From: Kudoa neothunni
Lineage: Eukaryota > Cnidaria
Length of the DNA stretch: 64,000 nucleotides
NCBI GenBank assembly: GCA_964304625.1
Contig: OZ199839.1
Coordinates: 4,340,001-4,404,000 of the forward strand
Reading direction: 5' to 3'
Of the stretch, positions 1 to 12,026 are shown piece by piece. The notes under the pieces are model-generated. The model searched no databases and was not told the origin of the DNA. It saw only the letters and a list, made by a program, of their open reading frames with translations. The position numbers and the translations under genes were made by a program. Position 1 is the stretch's first letter, and the number at the start of each line of letters is the position of its first letter.

Positions 1-326
1 TATTAAAGTGCAAGTAATTAATTGAAAAATTCAGTAATAAAATTGTAATAAAGTTACATCAGAAAATACTTTATAATCATTACATTAACTAATTATTAAA
101 TTACCAAAATTTCTTGAATTTTTTTGTTAATTCAAAAATATTCCTATACAGTCGAAGAATATAAAATTATATTCATAATTCCACGCTTATTTATGGCTAA
201 AAAAATATAAAAGTAAAAACAAGATTAATATTTCTAATTGTGAAAAAAACACGAAAATCTATATCAAATAGAAATTATACTCTATTTTAGCTTAAGGTAA
301 TAAATAATACTGAAAACTAATGGCAA
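1..326. other. AT-rich stretch, no gene seen
   Basis: Very AT-rich sequence with no supported reading frame on either strand. It probably holds the 3' flank of the minicollagen-like gene, whose stop codon lies at 327-329. Confidence 0.5.
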
Positions 327-928
327 CTAGGCATGGTGGGGGTTTTGCATGCACTTAGCCTTGAGTGCATCGCAGCAAGATTGATTGCATTGAGCACATT
401 GATTCATACACATACGAGGACAAAGTCCATTTAGAGCAGTGTTCGTTAGTTCCATAGCAGTTTGTACGGCAAGACCAGCTGCTTGAAGAGCTGCAATAGG
501 AGAAGGAGGAGTTGGAGGGGGTGGGGGTGGGGGTATTGGCATACAACATTGTGGGGGACATTGAGGAGGGCATACGGGTGGTTGGATGGAAGGCATAGGG
601 GGGCATTTGTGGCATCGGCATTGACATTGGTTGCATAGGCATTCCACCACCATTAGTTGGACATCCAGGTGGACACATAGAATTGCCCGCAGCTTGCAAG
701 AAAGCTGATGCCACTTGTTTAGAACTGACACAACAAGCTGGATTGCATTGTGGGGCACAATCTGGAGAACATCCAGGGGGCAAGTCATTTGTCGTTTATT
801 TGCCAGTTTGTTGTCCACTTTTATTTAAATTTATTTTTTAGATTGGGTTCATTACAAGCATGTTTATTACCTTCAGCTAAGATGATAAATTTCCCCAAGA
901 TAACAAATAACAAAATTAAATATGTCAT
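327..928 (-). CDS. Minicollagen-like cysteine-rich secreted protein (nematocyst/polar capsule wall candidate)
   Basis: Two exons, 871-928 and 327-817, split by a 53-nt GT-AG intron (818-870). Exon 1 encodes a hydrophobic signal peptide (MTYLILLFVILGKFIILAE). A short propeptide ending NKR follows, then the cysteine block CPPGCSPDCAPQCNPACC, which is exactly C-x3-C-x3-C-x3-C-x3-CC, the minicollagen CRD. A Met/Pro-rich linker, a second short block CPPQCPPQCC, a polyproline run, and a C-terminal block CPRMCMNQCAQCNQSCC come after it. Minicollagens form the disulfide-linked wall of cnidarian stinging capsules. Two things are odd. No Gly-X-Y collagen helix is present. The first CRD is also read in a different frame from the signal peptide and the C-terminal part: the frame moves at a C run (776-780) and returns at another (598-603), so the two shifts cancel. 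The uninterrupted 163-residue frame across this region hides the CRD. It could be a real variant or two homopolymer errors. Family call good; exact protein uncertain. Confidence 0.72.
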
Positions 929-1655
929 TTTTATCTAAATAATTAAAATTTATAGGAAACTTTGTTAAAATATTATTGGGGCATAAAATACCGAACACTG
1001 AGTGCACTATATATATTTTATAGAATCTCAAACAAATGATTCTAGCTCTATTAGATTTCAAACAATATTTGGCATCAATTCTTAAAGGTGTTATAACTGG
1101 GATATTAACACGGTATCCATTGTTGATTTACAAAAGACGCTCACCATTCATTGATGAAGGTTATTTTCAATAGAGGACCATAACTAAACCTTGTAATAAT
1201 TTAAAACATGGTGACACAGCTAAACTTACTACACAATTTTTATTAGTAGGTATAAAGCATAAACAATAAATTTTCACCCAACATCTAGAAAGAACTCGCT
1301 TATATAATTTTAAATTTTTATTAATATATCTCGCAATTGATATTATAATAACAAAACAAAATGTTGCGGCAATCGTACAATAAATTGGATTATAGATAAT
1401 TTGGATGATTTTTGGTCGAGGTGTCGAATAATAATTACACCAGGCAACCGATTTTAATACTTTGTAATGTTGCAGTATTTGTTCATCATAAAAGAAATAC
1501 ACAGGGGAAAAAATAAAATATTCAATGCATTAAGGTAGTAAAAAAATAAACATTTATATGTATTTTTAAAAGAATCTTCAACCGATGATTTTCATATATT
1601 TTTTTAGTCACCAACACAATAAATCTGCTGCGAACTGCATAAAAAATGGGCAGTG
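929..1655. other. Intergenic, no gene seen
   Basis: AT-rich sequence upstream of the minicollagen-like gene. An open frame on the minus strand (1167-1502) has a hydrophobic stretch but no recognisable domain or splice context, and I do not count it as a gene. Confidence 0.45.
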
Positions 1656-1684
1656 GCTATTGACACGGAAGTCAATTTCTCCGA
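1656..1684 (+). repeat. Left terminal inverted repeat of MULE
   Basis: Twenty-nine bases identical, in reverse complement, to 4407-4435. Confidence 0.85.
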
Positions 1685-2494
1685 TATTAAAAACTTTTTT
1701 AAAGAATTGATTTCAAAAATCTAATATTCCATTTTTTTTTTCTCTTCAAGCTAAAAAAATTGGCTCCAACTGATAATATTAAATTTTCACGTAATTGTAT
1801 TGATACCATGTGGTGATAACTTCAATATTTCAAACAAAAAACTGTTTTCCATACTTAGAACATAATTTAAATGTATTATGTCATTTTCTGTTATTACTAT
1901 GGTATGGTTTAAAGAATTATCGATGTCTGCGTCATACTAACATAACGTCAGCAGAGCACGCTACTGAGAGATTTCCATAATTGAGGATCGGATTTTCGTC
2001 AAAACTTTACGTGCTTTTGTTAATTTTATCATATAAATTTTGTTTACAAAATATAATATTGGTTTCGAATAATTCCTACGGAATTATAATGAAACAATAT
2101 AATTCAGATTTGTCTAGTAATTAATGTTGCAAATTTTGAGATTTAGATATTAATGCGGAAATAAGAAATTATTAGTGTAAACATACATTCATGTATCTAT
2201 TTATATATATTTATATTTAATTGTTAGACAATAATGTGAGTAGGTACGGCATGCCAGTTTTTTGAAGAATTAGATAAATATTCATAGGATGAATAATGAT
2301 TACATTAATCAATACAAAAAAATGAACGCGAATCTAAGAGAATTTTCGTCTCTTCTTTTGACATCCGATCGTGGTCAGAGCATATCCTTTGGTCTTCCAA
2401 CGGATTTAATTCGAGCAGGAATTTTTAAGGCTTAAATAAGTTTAAAAATGTATGGATATTATAATATCATTAAGTTTAACAATTTTTGAAGATA

Positions 2495-4186
2495 TTAAAT
2501 TGCTTTCAGTCTGGTTTGTTTGATTTTGGGCAAGTTCTCATCCGGAATATTGTCAGCAATAGCAGTCCTAATAATGTCTTCATCTTGAGGATCACTGCCA
2601 ACATCATTGCCGTCAATGCACATTTTAGAATTTAAACTGTTATTAGCACTATCTATTATCACCAATTCAAATACTACTGATACTTTTTAGTTATTTCACC
2701 TGGTTCAGTAATATCTTTTTTCTCGATTAGATCATCAGAGTTTTCATTGGTGCGTTTTGCTAAAAATATATTTAACACGAAATTAATTATTCGGCTATAT
2801 CAATTTGATTTATTTCCCTAATTAATCTTAGATCACCACTTTTGATAGGTTTTTTGATCGTACTAAAAAGTGATAGACAACTATCATAAAACTCCCCGCA
2901 GGATTCAGCTGACAGAGCGGCTAACTTGTTTGTATAAATTGCGGAATTTTTTAAGCGCCTCCCATACGAATTAAAAATCATCTTAGGTTTAATAGATATA
3001 TTTTCTTTTGGAGTGAAATTAAGGTTTTCTATTTCTAAAAATCGGTTCAAATGATCTCTTGACTACCTGTAATGACATAAATCAGAATCAAATATTGGAA
3101 GCAGGCTAAAAGCTCTCTTTTTGAAGATATGACTGCAGGAAAAATGATATGATCTATAAATATAACAATCACATCTTGTTAAAGTTGTTGTAACATCATT
3201 AATTTGGATTTCATCAAGATTCCGAAGATGTTTGTGTACTATATTGAAGGCGAATGGATTTAGGTGATAAAAATAAGCTTTCAAAACTTAATTTGAAGTA
3301 TCAAAATCAACTGGGTTTAATATAATTTTTGTTATGTTACATTTTTTTATTGTTAGTGATGTGTTGCATTTAGTCCTACAACCCATTCATTAGCGATGGT
3401 CTCCCAATTTGATTTAACGTAGTCAATAAACTTTTGATTGCTTTCTTTATAGAGATTCTTAAGTAGGTTACCATAATCTTCTTCATTTTTTGAATATATA
3501 GTGCGATTGAGAATTTGTAGTAATTGACCACGCTGAGTTTTTGTAATGCCAAGCTTTGAAATAGTTACTTCACGTCTAAAATTCTGCGAAACGTGAAATA
3601 CACATATCATTAATTCGGAATTTGGGAACAATTCTTTCAAACACTTTCTTAAAGTGTAGTGCTTGTCAGTGATAATCGTTTGAACGCTTTGAGTCGAATT
3701 TGGTAGTACGTTATTATTTGGGAAACGTACCATTTTAAAGAATCCTCTGTTTCATCATATAAAATACAGGTACTAGTGATATGTGGTGTCCAACGGAATC
3801 CTCAGCGATAGAAATATACAATGGTGCACTAATAAATTAATAAAACAACGGATTAAACCAAAATCATAAAGGTTACCGTGAATCCAGTAGTTTATATGTT
3901 GCATCAACTATTAATAGTTCTAGGAAGAAGTCCAGAGTATTAAGCATTTGTTGAAAAATGAAAAAGATCCCACATACGTTATTATCGACAGATAAAACAC
4001 TCACCATACAATTATGTTTCTTTTTCAAAATTTCAACAACCATGTTAATGTCGTCAGGTATAATTTTTGAAAGTTTTTTTATATTACGTAGTTTCCTTTT
4101 TCATAGTCATTTATAAACGACCGTAACGCTTTGAACGATCCAAATTTCATTCCAACATGAAATTCCTTCAAACTTGAGTCACTCAT
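2495..4186 (-). pseudogene. MULE transposase remnant with SWIM zinc finger (ZSWIM3-like)
   Basis: The N-terminal part starts MSDSSLKEFHVGMKFGSF (from 4186), like the N-terminal domain of these proteins. It is followed by a segment with LIVDATYKLLDSR, which holds the first catalytic Asp of the MULE DDE domain. A block with IITDKHYTLRKCLKELFPN and CVFHVSQNFRRE (3353-3733) carries the second acidic site. A CxC...CxH SWIM finger reading CDCYIYRSYHFSCSHIFKK lies at about 3063-3284. The C-terminal tail ends LPKIKQTRLKAI at 2495. The frame is interrupted several times, including a stop just after the first 34 residues, so this copy cannot make a full transposase. It is an ordinary DNA transposon remnant and not a host gene. 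Confidence 0.75.
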
Positions 4187-4406
4187 TTTTGTTCGGCTTA
4201 ATTCGCGTAACACATGTATCTATGTGCTGAATGTTAAAATAAAAAAATTAACGCGGAGGAGACTATTATTTTTATTTTAATAAATTAAACGTTGTTTTAG
4301 ATTATGAGATATATAAATGATTAAGCATTAAACCAATTATTCCTCAAAACACTGCACTTATTCAAACATTTCTTCTTCTGATTTTTTTGGAAAAAGTTTC
4401 CTATAT

Positions 4407-4435
4407 TCGGAGAAATTGACTTCCGTGTCAATAGC
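4407..4435 (-). repeat. Right terminal inverted repeat of MULE
   Basis: Reverse complement of 1656-1684 over 29 bases without mismatch. Confidence 0.85.
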
Positions 4436-6756
4436 TAGTGTCTAAAAAATATTTCAATTTGTCTTAACCATTATTTGGTATTATGTGAATGATCATTTAC
4501 GTAAGGATAATTCGTTGGTGTTTTTCTTAACTTTATGTTTATATAGATTTAATTATTATAAAAAACGATTTATAATAACTATTAAAAATTAAATTATTAG
4601 TTTTTGTGGTTAAAAATAAATCTCAATTAATTTTTTAATAATATTTTCCGATATAATTGTTCTCTATAGCTTTATTGATTGCTTTATACTTCTTATTAGA
4701 TTTCTATGGAATAAAAATTCATCTTATTATCTTTATATTTATGTTAAGTGTACGTACATTAATTTTAACTGGGCTTTGCATTAATCGATATTTCCTTTTG
4801 GTTAAATCAAAGATGAATTATAAATGTTGAAATTTTCGCCATTCCTCTCAATATCAAGGGTATTCTATTTTTCAATCTGTTCTTTTATTGCATAAATAGA
4901 ATTTAAGCCGTTAGTTACATCCTGATTTTCGGATTTTTTATAAAAAAATTAGTTCAATGCTGTTATTTAAAAAATTTAATTCGGGAATAAATTATCTTTC
5001 TTGCCAACATTTTCTTTAGTTAAATAAATTCAGTAAAATACCCTTGAGTAGAATGAAATATTTCCAGTAAATAATAAATAACCTATTAATATTTACATTT
5101 ACTCTCAAGGAATGCAACCACATCTCAAAAAAATATTCGCATTAATAACTATTAAATGGAATTATTTCCGTTCTTTTAAATATCTTGAGCTAATCTGTTG
5201 AGTACTTTAAAATAGATAATTGGAATATTTTATATTTAAGATAAAGCAATTAAACCTTAAACAATATTTTCTATTTTTAAAAGATAATAAAATGACCAAC
5301 TTAAAGTTCTCAAATAAGAATTTAGATTTCATGTATCAAATAAATACTATTTAATTAGTTAAAAAATAACTTATTCTCCTGGAAATTAATACCAAATAAC
5401 TAATATAGGATTTGTTTGTTTTCTCAAAAGTAAACCTAACACCTATTATTATTATTCAATATAATTACATTTAAATTGATTTTTATTATCTTCGAAAGCA
5501 AGCTGGTTGTGTTTTGTCATTTATATTAAAATTTGAACACTTAAATTTAGCTCAAATCAATGCTCTTCAAATTAAGTCAAATTTAATACAGTAGATGATA
5601 AATAATTCCTTATTTGAGTAAAACTAGTACCTTCAATTAATTAATACATCTGATAACAATTGGATAAGGTTCCGCTTTTATATATAAATAAATTTTAGAT
5701 TTTTAATAAAAAAAGCATTGAATTTTTTTAAATCATTTAAATTAGATTAAGAAAACTACAGTCACGAGCTCTTTCATTACGTATCTCAGCAAAATTTCCA
5801 CCAATGATATCACCTATTCGATTTAAACAGATTAATTTAAAATTGAAAAAATTATCGTGTATTTGTATTCTAATTTTAGTATCAAAGTCTCTTTTTGAAT
5901 GTTGTTCCCCCTTGTAATAACATTATTTTCATGCGACTACCGAAAAAAGTTTTCCCACCCTGATCTATATGATATAATTTAGATTCATAAATTTATAAGG
6001 TTGATTTTAAAAAATATAAGAATTTTCAGACGTTTTTTGACAAAAAAAGTTTATTTGATTGATTTTAATCATTTATTTGTGTTTATATTTATATCAATCT
6101 TTAATCTTTAATAATAATAAATGAACAAAGATTATATGACGTCGAAGAAAACTGAATAAAAAATTTTCCATTTACGATATACGCATGCGTAGATAAGAAT
6201 TAGAAAATCTTGACGGGAACTTCGAAAACAGTCATACTTGGCATATTGAGACTATAAATACCAAAAACATGAAAATAAAATAAATTTTAATCCGCGAAAG
6301 AATTAATATATCCACCTGTGTGTGCACGTGCGTCGATAAACCGATTTTTTATCACAGTACTGAATAAATCTGTATTTTTCTTTAGTTTAAAATGAAATTC
6401 TTAAAATGATTTTTATTCTGCTAATTTTATATACATAATAGCTAACAAAAAACAACTTATTTAAAATATTTTATCTATTTTCCTCACATTTAAGACGATA
6501 TAATAAAAATTAATTCAAACATAAAATGACTGAATTAAAGGAAATAAAATGATATCTAAATTCAAATAAAATCATTTCCAGAATAATTAAAATAATTAAA
6601 GGGCAAACAGATCGTTTGATTTTATTAAAAAAACAAAAATTTTATTTTAAATTTTTCAATTAAATTTCACATTAATTATCCTAACTGTTAATGAACTCAA
6701 CAAAAAAATATAAAAAATATTAAACATCTACAAAATTTAGATATCAAAAGTAAAAG
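4436..6756. other. Long AT-rich intergenic stretch
   Basis: No supported gene, RNA or repeat array seen. The sequence is dominated by A/T runs and short scattered stops in all frames. Confidence 0.5.
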
Positions 6757-8171
6757 TTATATCTTGGACAGAAGTTCTTCCAAGGTGAGCAAGTAGTCGG
6801 ATTCCATCCACAATTTTTTCAACTTATCTAGATTGGCGCTGATATGTTTTCCTTTAAGATTTTTTTCCTTCATATGATTTCCAGTGACGGGGAAAATAGG
6901 AGGGATCCATTCAGCGATAAAAATATAATTATCGCAAGTGCTTTCATAGAGAATCAATTGTAGAACTTGATTTTTCAAGGTTTCTACTTCTTTGGGTTTA
7001 TAATTTGAGACTATAAGATCTTTATATTTTTTCAGCGAAGTTTCAGTTGGAGAATTTTTATTCACTCGATGCTTAACTACAAATCTCAATAGTAATTTCT
7101 CGTTGTTTGAAAATTTGAGCGAACTGGCAATATGTTCCACTTGTTCCTCATCTTCAACAATACTAGCCAAACTTGTTGGCGGACAAAATTTAACGTTGTT
7201 TAACTGTCTCAACTTAAGTTGTTTCAAGATATTTTCAATATTTTTAAAAACACAACCAAAATTATCGATATCTTTCTCACAAACATGAGGTAGACCTATT
7301 CAAGTAGGAAAAATAATCAAACTACATCACATCAATAAATATTACACGAATATTTGAGCACATCAGTGAGATACATTAATTTTAGAATAGATTGTGCATT
7401 GGGTCCAACTATAATTCGTTTAATTTCGCTCCAAATTCTTTCTACCGAAATATTTTTCAACCCAGACGCTTCTTTTTTGATAATTCTCAACAACGATAAA
7501 TGTGGGATATTGGAGCTGGTTTCCATCGTGGCCTCCAATTCGTTGATCTTATCTCCAGTTGAAATTCGTCCAAGAAATCGGAAATATCTCAGAATTCGAA
7601 GATAATCTTCCTTAATGCGTGCCGTGGCATCTCCTACAAATTGAACTTTTCTATCCAGTAGGTGATGATATCCATTGAAATAGTCGTACAGCATTCCATC
7701 CTGAACGCACATACTCATAGCATTGATGGTGAGATCGCGTCGCTCGGCATCCAATTTCCAATCTTTAATATAGGCAACCTCAGCATGTCTGCCATCGGTC
7801 ACCACATCCGTTCTTAGAGTGGTTACTTCAAAATCTTTTTGGTTGATGTGTACTGTGAGTGTGCCATGTTGGATACCGGTTTCAATGTACCTTAGTTTGG
7901 ATTTATCGAAAACCTGTTTCATTTGTTCAGGTGTTGCATCTGTGCTAAGGTCGATATCAGCCCCATTTCTCCCAAGGATAATATCTCTCACTACACCACC
8001 AACAAGTCTCACCTACGTCACATAGAACACATTACTGAACGCCAGATTTACACACACCACCGAACATACTTCATATCCATTGTTGGTCAACGCATCAACT
8101 ACCATTAACAATTCCTTTGATTTTATCGACTCAAATAGCCGTTTATCATAGTTCACAGCAGTTGAACTCAT
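6757..8171 (-). CDS. TRNT1: CCA tRNA nucleotidyltransferase
   Basis: This enzyme adds the 3' CCA to tRNAs in nucleus, cytosol and mitochondria. Exons are 8070-8171, 7346-8012 and 6757-7295, with introns of 57 and 50 nt, giving 435 residues; human TRNT1 has 434. The head domain is clear: GGVVRD loop, then ADIDLST with the two metal-binding Asp residues. The RTDVVTDGRHAEV motif, the DAERRDLTINAM nucleotide-recognition motif and IKEDYLRILRYFRFLGRI follow. The C-terminal part keeps the GLPHV-like and FPVTGNH segments of the animal enzyme. The start at MSSTAVNYDKRLF is the only in-frame ATG before the head domain, and no strong mitochondrial presequence is visible. TEX10-like lies 153 bp upstream on the same strand. 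Confidence 0.93.
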
Positions 8172-8324
8172 TTTTCTGCAGTAAACTTTACAGTTATGAA
8201 AAATTTGATTTTTTATAATCTTAACCGACAAAATTATGAAGCGAAATAAGTCTCAATCTTTGAGAATAACAGCGTGCTATTTCCATATGTGCGCGCGCAT
8301 ATATACTCTTTTAATATACATAAA

Positions 8325-11300
8325 CTAAACAATTTTATCTAAAATATTTTCAAAAATTGTAGAACTAACATTTAACCCCTAAGAAAAATTAAGAAAAAAT
8401 TACGAAAATAAATAAGTGTGGAGATACTTTTAGTTTATCACCGATGAGAGTCTTAAGAGAGAACGGGAAAACACACTTGTCAAAAATTAACAGTAAATTT
8501 TGGAAAATATTTTCCATAAGGTAGATATCTTCTTCTTTGTTTTCAATAATGAAACCTAACAAAAATAAATCCTAATAATATTTATATTGCTACCAAGATA
8601 GTCGGAAAGAATTTCTAAGAATTTTTCAGGCAGTTCAGATTCCTCGTTTAAAAACACGCATTGAAGGGTCGTTGTTAGATAATTAAAGTGCATATTATCA
8701 ACTGGTGAGGAAAACTCCCCAAAAAAGTTAAGCAACAATTGAAATTGTTCATCGGGCCAATATTTAAATTGTTCATTTGCCCTAACATCAAATTATTCAC
8801 ATAATCAAAAACATAATTTAACAACAGTAGAAATTACCATATATTTATATGAATAAATGAAATAGGGAGATTGACGTGGCAACTGTGTTGGTTGTCTTGG
8901 AACCATTGTTTAACTTTGTGTTGAACAGAGTCCATATAAACAGTTTTGAGGTCGTCGTTAGATTGCATTCTTCGAATTACAGTCTAATAAAAATATCACC
9001 AAGATAAATAAATATGGATTTTTACTATTAGGATGAGTGAACGTTGATAAACAATTGTGGCTTTATCTAAGACAAATATGAGTATAATCGAAGAAATTAG
9101 CGAAAAATACTTTGATTCTCAAAATAGGGATCATTTAAAATCATCTGTAATATAAATTATAAAAAACTATTAAAATCAAATTAATCACTTCAATTGGCAA
9201 AAGAAATTGCAAAAATTTTGTCGTTTGACAATCATTGTTAGTCGAAATTATCTCTTTAATTTTTTGTGTTTCATTTGAAGTGAACCCTAAGTTAAGTTTA
9301 AGGTTGAAGATAAATAAACAGTGAATTATTTATTAAGCAGTTATTTACCTACGGAACAAGTGTATAGAAATGAAGCTAAAAATGACAAATTTTCATCGTT
9401 AACTATCCTATCAGAATAATCAACATGTTAGTTAGTTGAATAAAAGTTACAAAACATCGACTATGGAATTGGCACAGTCAACAATTTCATCAGTACTCAA
9501 TGAGGTACAGTTAAAAATATGAGTGATACAATATTTCAAGAAATAAACAACAACGACAGGATTTTTTAAGGATAAAAATTTGAGTGCTATTTCAAAAAAG
9601 TTAGTCCCCTCTAAATTATCTAAACCAAGAAAAATTATCGCGACACATTCAATTAATAATATTACCAGCAACCTTTCTAGCTAAACAACTGTAGCAATCA
9701 TTTTCATTCGAATCTATCGAATTTTTGAACAAACAATAATATAACAGTTCCAATAAATGGATCGTTTCTTTTTTATCCAATCTATTTTCCAATAATGTGG
9801 AAAATTCATTTATACTGTCCATCAGGTGTCTAAAAATTATAGGGTCCAATAAATTTTACGCCTTTAAAAGATTACTGTAGATGATTAAATTTGGATAAAT
9901 TCAGATTTTTCATGACGACGATTGTGGTTTGAAGCAGGTTCTGTAAATATTTGTCATCCATATCGTTGATTAAATCTTTGTTTATCAAGGTGGTGATGAG
10001 TTGAGTTAGTTTTCCACCATAAAATTTCTGCTTAGTATTAAGATAATAAACTGTGACCAGCTTATTAACCACACACAAACCTTCATTAAGCACACTTGAT
10101 AAATTTTTGTGGCTAATCTGATTGTTCGACTGAAACAACCAAATCAAATAATCACATAAACTAGAAACAATCGATAGACTGCCTGTTGTGCTGATATCCT
10201 CCAGCGAATCGCACACAATGAAACAATAAGACATGTTCATGGCATTTACTTTATCGATAAGCAATGGAGTAAAATCAAAAATTGGGAAAATATATTTCAA
10301 TTGAGATATAATTTGATTGTCTATCACTTTGGCCAAAAATCGACTTGATGACTGCACCAATTTTGGAGATAGACTGTAAAATTTTTGGAGGAATAAAAAT
10401 AGATTTCGAATTGTCATAAATCCAAGATGAATACACTCAGTTTGTAGTGATATTTCTTGCTGCTTTTTTGGAGATATCATTTCGTAATTACGTCCAATAC
10501 CATCAATATAATCAGTATCAGGACAAACGTAATTTTTAAGATTGACTATCAGTATTTCGGAAAATTCATTAATAGTTTCAATTTCTTTAGGATTGAAATC
10601 CTGCGAATAACTCCATTCAACCGTTTCATCGTTTATATAGTTGAAAATAATTAGATTTATCCTTTGGATCAATTCAACCTTGTTGAATGAAACGGTCTCG
10701 GTGAGTGTAACCAACTCCAACAAAAACGAAGCACTTTTTATGGCCTCAAATATCGCCAGAGGAAAATGATCTATAACAACAAACAACATTTTTATGCTTG
10801 TCTGTTGCTTTCTTGATAAAATATCAGTTATTCCAATACTCAAACTTAACCAAATCCTTCTAGCTTGATCCGTTAAATCGCTGTTGGTCAATTTCCCCAA
10901 TAACATAGACCCCAACTCTAGCATTGCTTTGTTAGTAGAACCAACCACAGTTGCGTAGTTTTTCATCAGTTCTATTATAGTATCTTCGTATAATGATTTG
11001 TAACTTTTGTCCCCATTAATGAGAGATTTTAATTTGTTAGCTGCTTCGGCCTGACGTTTAGCATTGTGATGAGATAACTGCCTCAAATAACTCTTTACAT
11101 TGTAATTAGTTTTGTAAATTAGATATTTATAAGTATATAAATTACTTTGTAAGTTTGACGTTTGGCCTCATCCAAGTCCTCGATATCTTGCAATGGCATT
11201 TGTGGCCGAATCATTATCGACCCCGACTTAAAATTGGGTCTGGTCACATTTGTATTCTTTGGCAATCTCTTCCCAACTTTTATTTTAATTTGTTTAAAGT

Positions 11301-11331
11301 CTTCAACCTTTTTAGCCCCTTTACGCCCCAT
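8325..11331 (-). CDS. TEX10: TEX10/Ipi1-like pre-60S ribosome assembly factor (Rix1 complex)
   Basis: The N terminus MGRKGAKKVEDFKQIKIKVG, followed by KRLPKNTNVTRPNFKS, is the hallmark of TEX10/Ipi1. YLRQLSHHNAKRQAEAANKL begins the alpha-helical repeat region. With PELP1 and WDR18 the family forms the Rix1-type complex that acts on late nucleolar 60S particles. I assemble twelve exons: 11146-11331, 9876-11092, 9666-9829, 9451-9619, 9349-9407, 9189-9286, 9111-9144, 9026-9066, 8838-8983, 8594-8781, 8428-8555 and 8325-8378. Introns are 38-62 nt. The sum is 2484 nt, in frame, for 827 residues; the human protein is about 930. The family assignment rests on the N-terminal half. The last exon is the least sure: without the final intron the frame would end at 8389. 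Confidence 0.85.
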
Positions 11332-11528
11332 TCGTTCCGATCTAACACACCTGCTGTTTGTCAGTACCGCTACCACGTGGGAGCATGCACCCTCCTAAAG
11401 CTCCTAAAGATGGCAAAATCCCGATTTCATTATGTGCTTAACTATCATCTTAGATAAATTTTTAAAAATTTTGTTTTAGAATTTTCAGAGTAACTCAACT
11501 GATATATTGGAGCTTCTCAAAATGGTTA

Positions 11529-12026
11529 TCATTTAATAAAATTCTGGTAGTATTTTCAAAGGTTGCAACAGTCAAAAATAACACCATATTATAAAAAAAT
11601 AAAGTATACATCTATTACAGAAATACTCACGTTATGAAAACGAGTTTTTAACCATCGGAGAATTTCTTCACTATTAATGTCCTCTTTGAATATGATCGCA
11701 AGGATATTTTGGTTTCGCCATCCAGGGTCTTGCTCTAGAAGTTTTTGTATGTACACCGAATTATTGTGTGAAGGGGAATTGATCGCTATCGCTCTGATAC
11801 TTTTGGTATACGATGAGCTTGTCAAAAAAATATTCATTACATTTTGAATGTTCCAAGGATGACCTCGATTGTGAGTCAAAACAAAATATTTCGTAAACTT
11901 TCTTGTTTTATGTGAGTATATTCGATTGTTTCCACAATTATTGGGTGCATTACTACCATCCGAATTATCTATAACTGGAGATGATCCCGACTCCGTATCA
12001 ACCATATAAATATCCTCATCTTCCAT
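11529..12026 (-). CDS. Small uncharacterised protein
   Basis: Two exons, 11631-12026 and 11529-11543, joined over an 87-nt GTGAGT...CAG intron, give 136 residues. The start MEDEDIYMVD opens an acidic, Asn/Ser-rich N terminus. A more ordered part follows, with FVLTHNRGHPWNIQNVMN and EEILRWLKTRF. I do not recognise a family. It ends about 200 bp upstream of the TEX10-like gene on the same strand. The second exon adds only four residues and is tentative; an extra 5' exon is possible because a TTTTAG acceptor-like site sits just before the ATG. Confidence 0.5.

Larger units (their letters stand above)
1656..4435 (-). mobile_element. Decayed Mutator-like (MULE) DNA transposon with SWIM-type transposase
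   Basis: A 2.78-kb element bounded by perfect 29-bp terminal inverted repeats at 1656-1684 and 4407-4435; both begin GCTATTGACACGGAAG when read inward. Weak similarity continues inside the repeats. The enclosed minus-strand coding remnant matches the MULE transposase layout found in animal ZSWIM3-like sequences. No convincing 8-11 bp target duplication is visible: the flanks are CAGTG and TAGTG next to the repeats, four of five bases alike, so the boundary is good but the duplication is doubtful. Confidence 0.75.

Noticed and set aside
327-818. The uninterrupted 163-residue frame as the real product
   Set aside because: It gives a low-quality sequence through 604-780 where another frame encodes a perfect minicollagen cysteine block; I treat the gene as frame-shifted at two C runs.
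1167-1502. Minus-strand frame with a membrane-like stretch
   Set aside because: AT-rich sequence commonly yields hydrophobic frames; no start context, homologue or splice partner.
7354-8108. Several plus-strand frames inside TRNT1
   Set aside because: Shadows of the strongly conserved minus-strand gene.
10457-11457. Plus-strand frames opposite the TEX10-like gene
   Set aside because: They overlap conserved minus-strand coding exons and show no domain.
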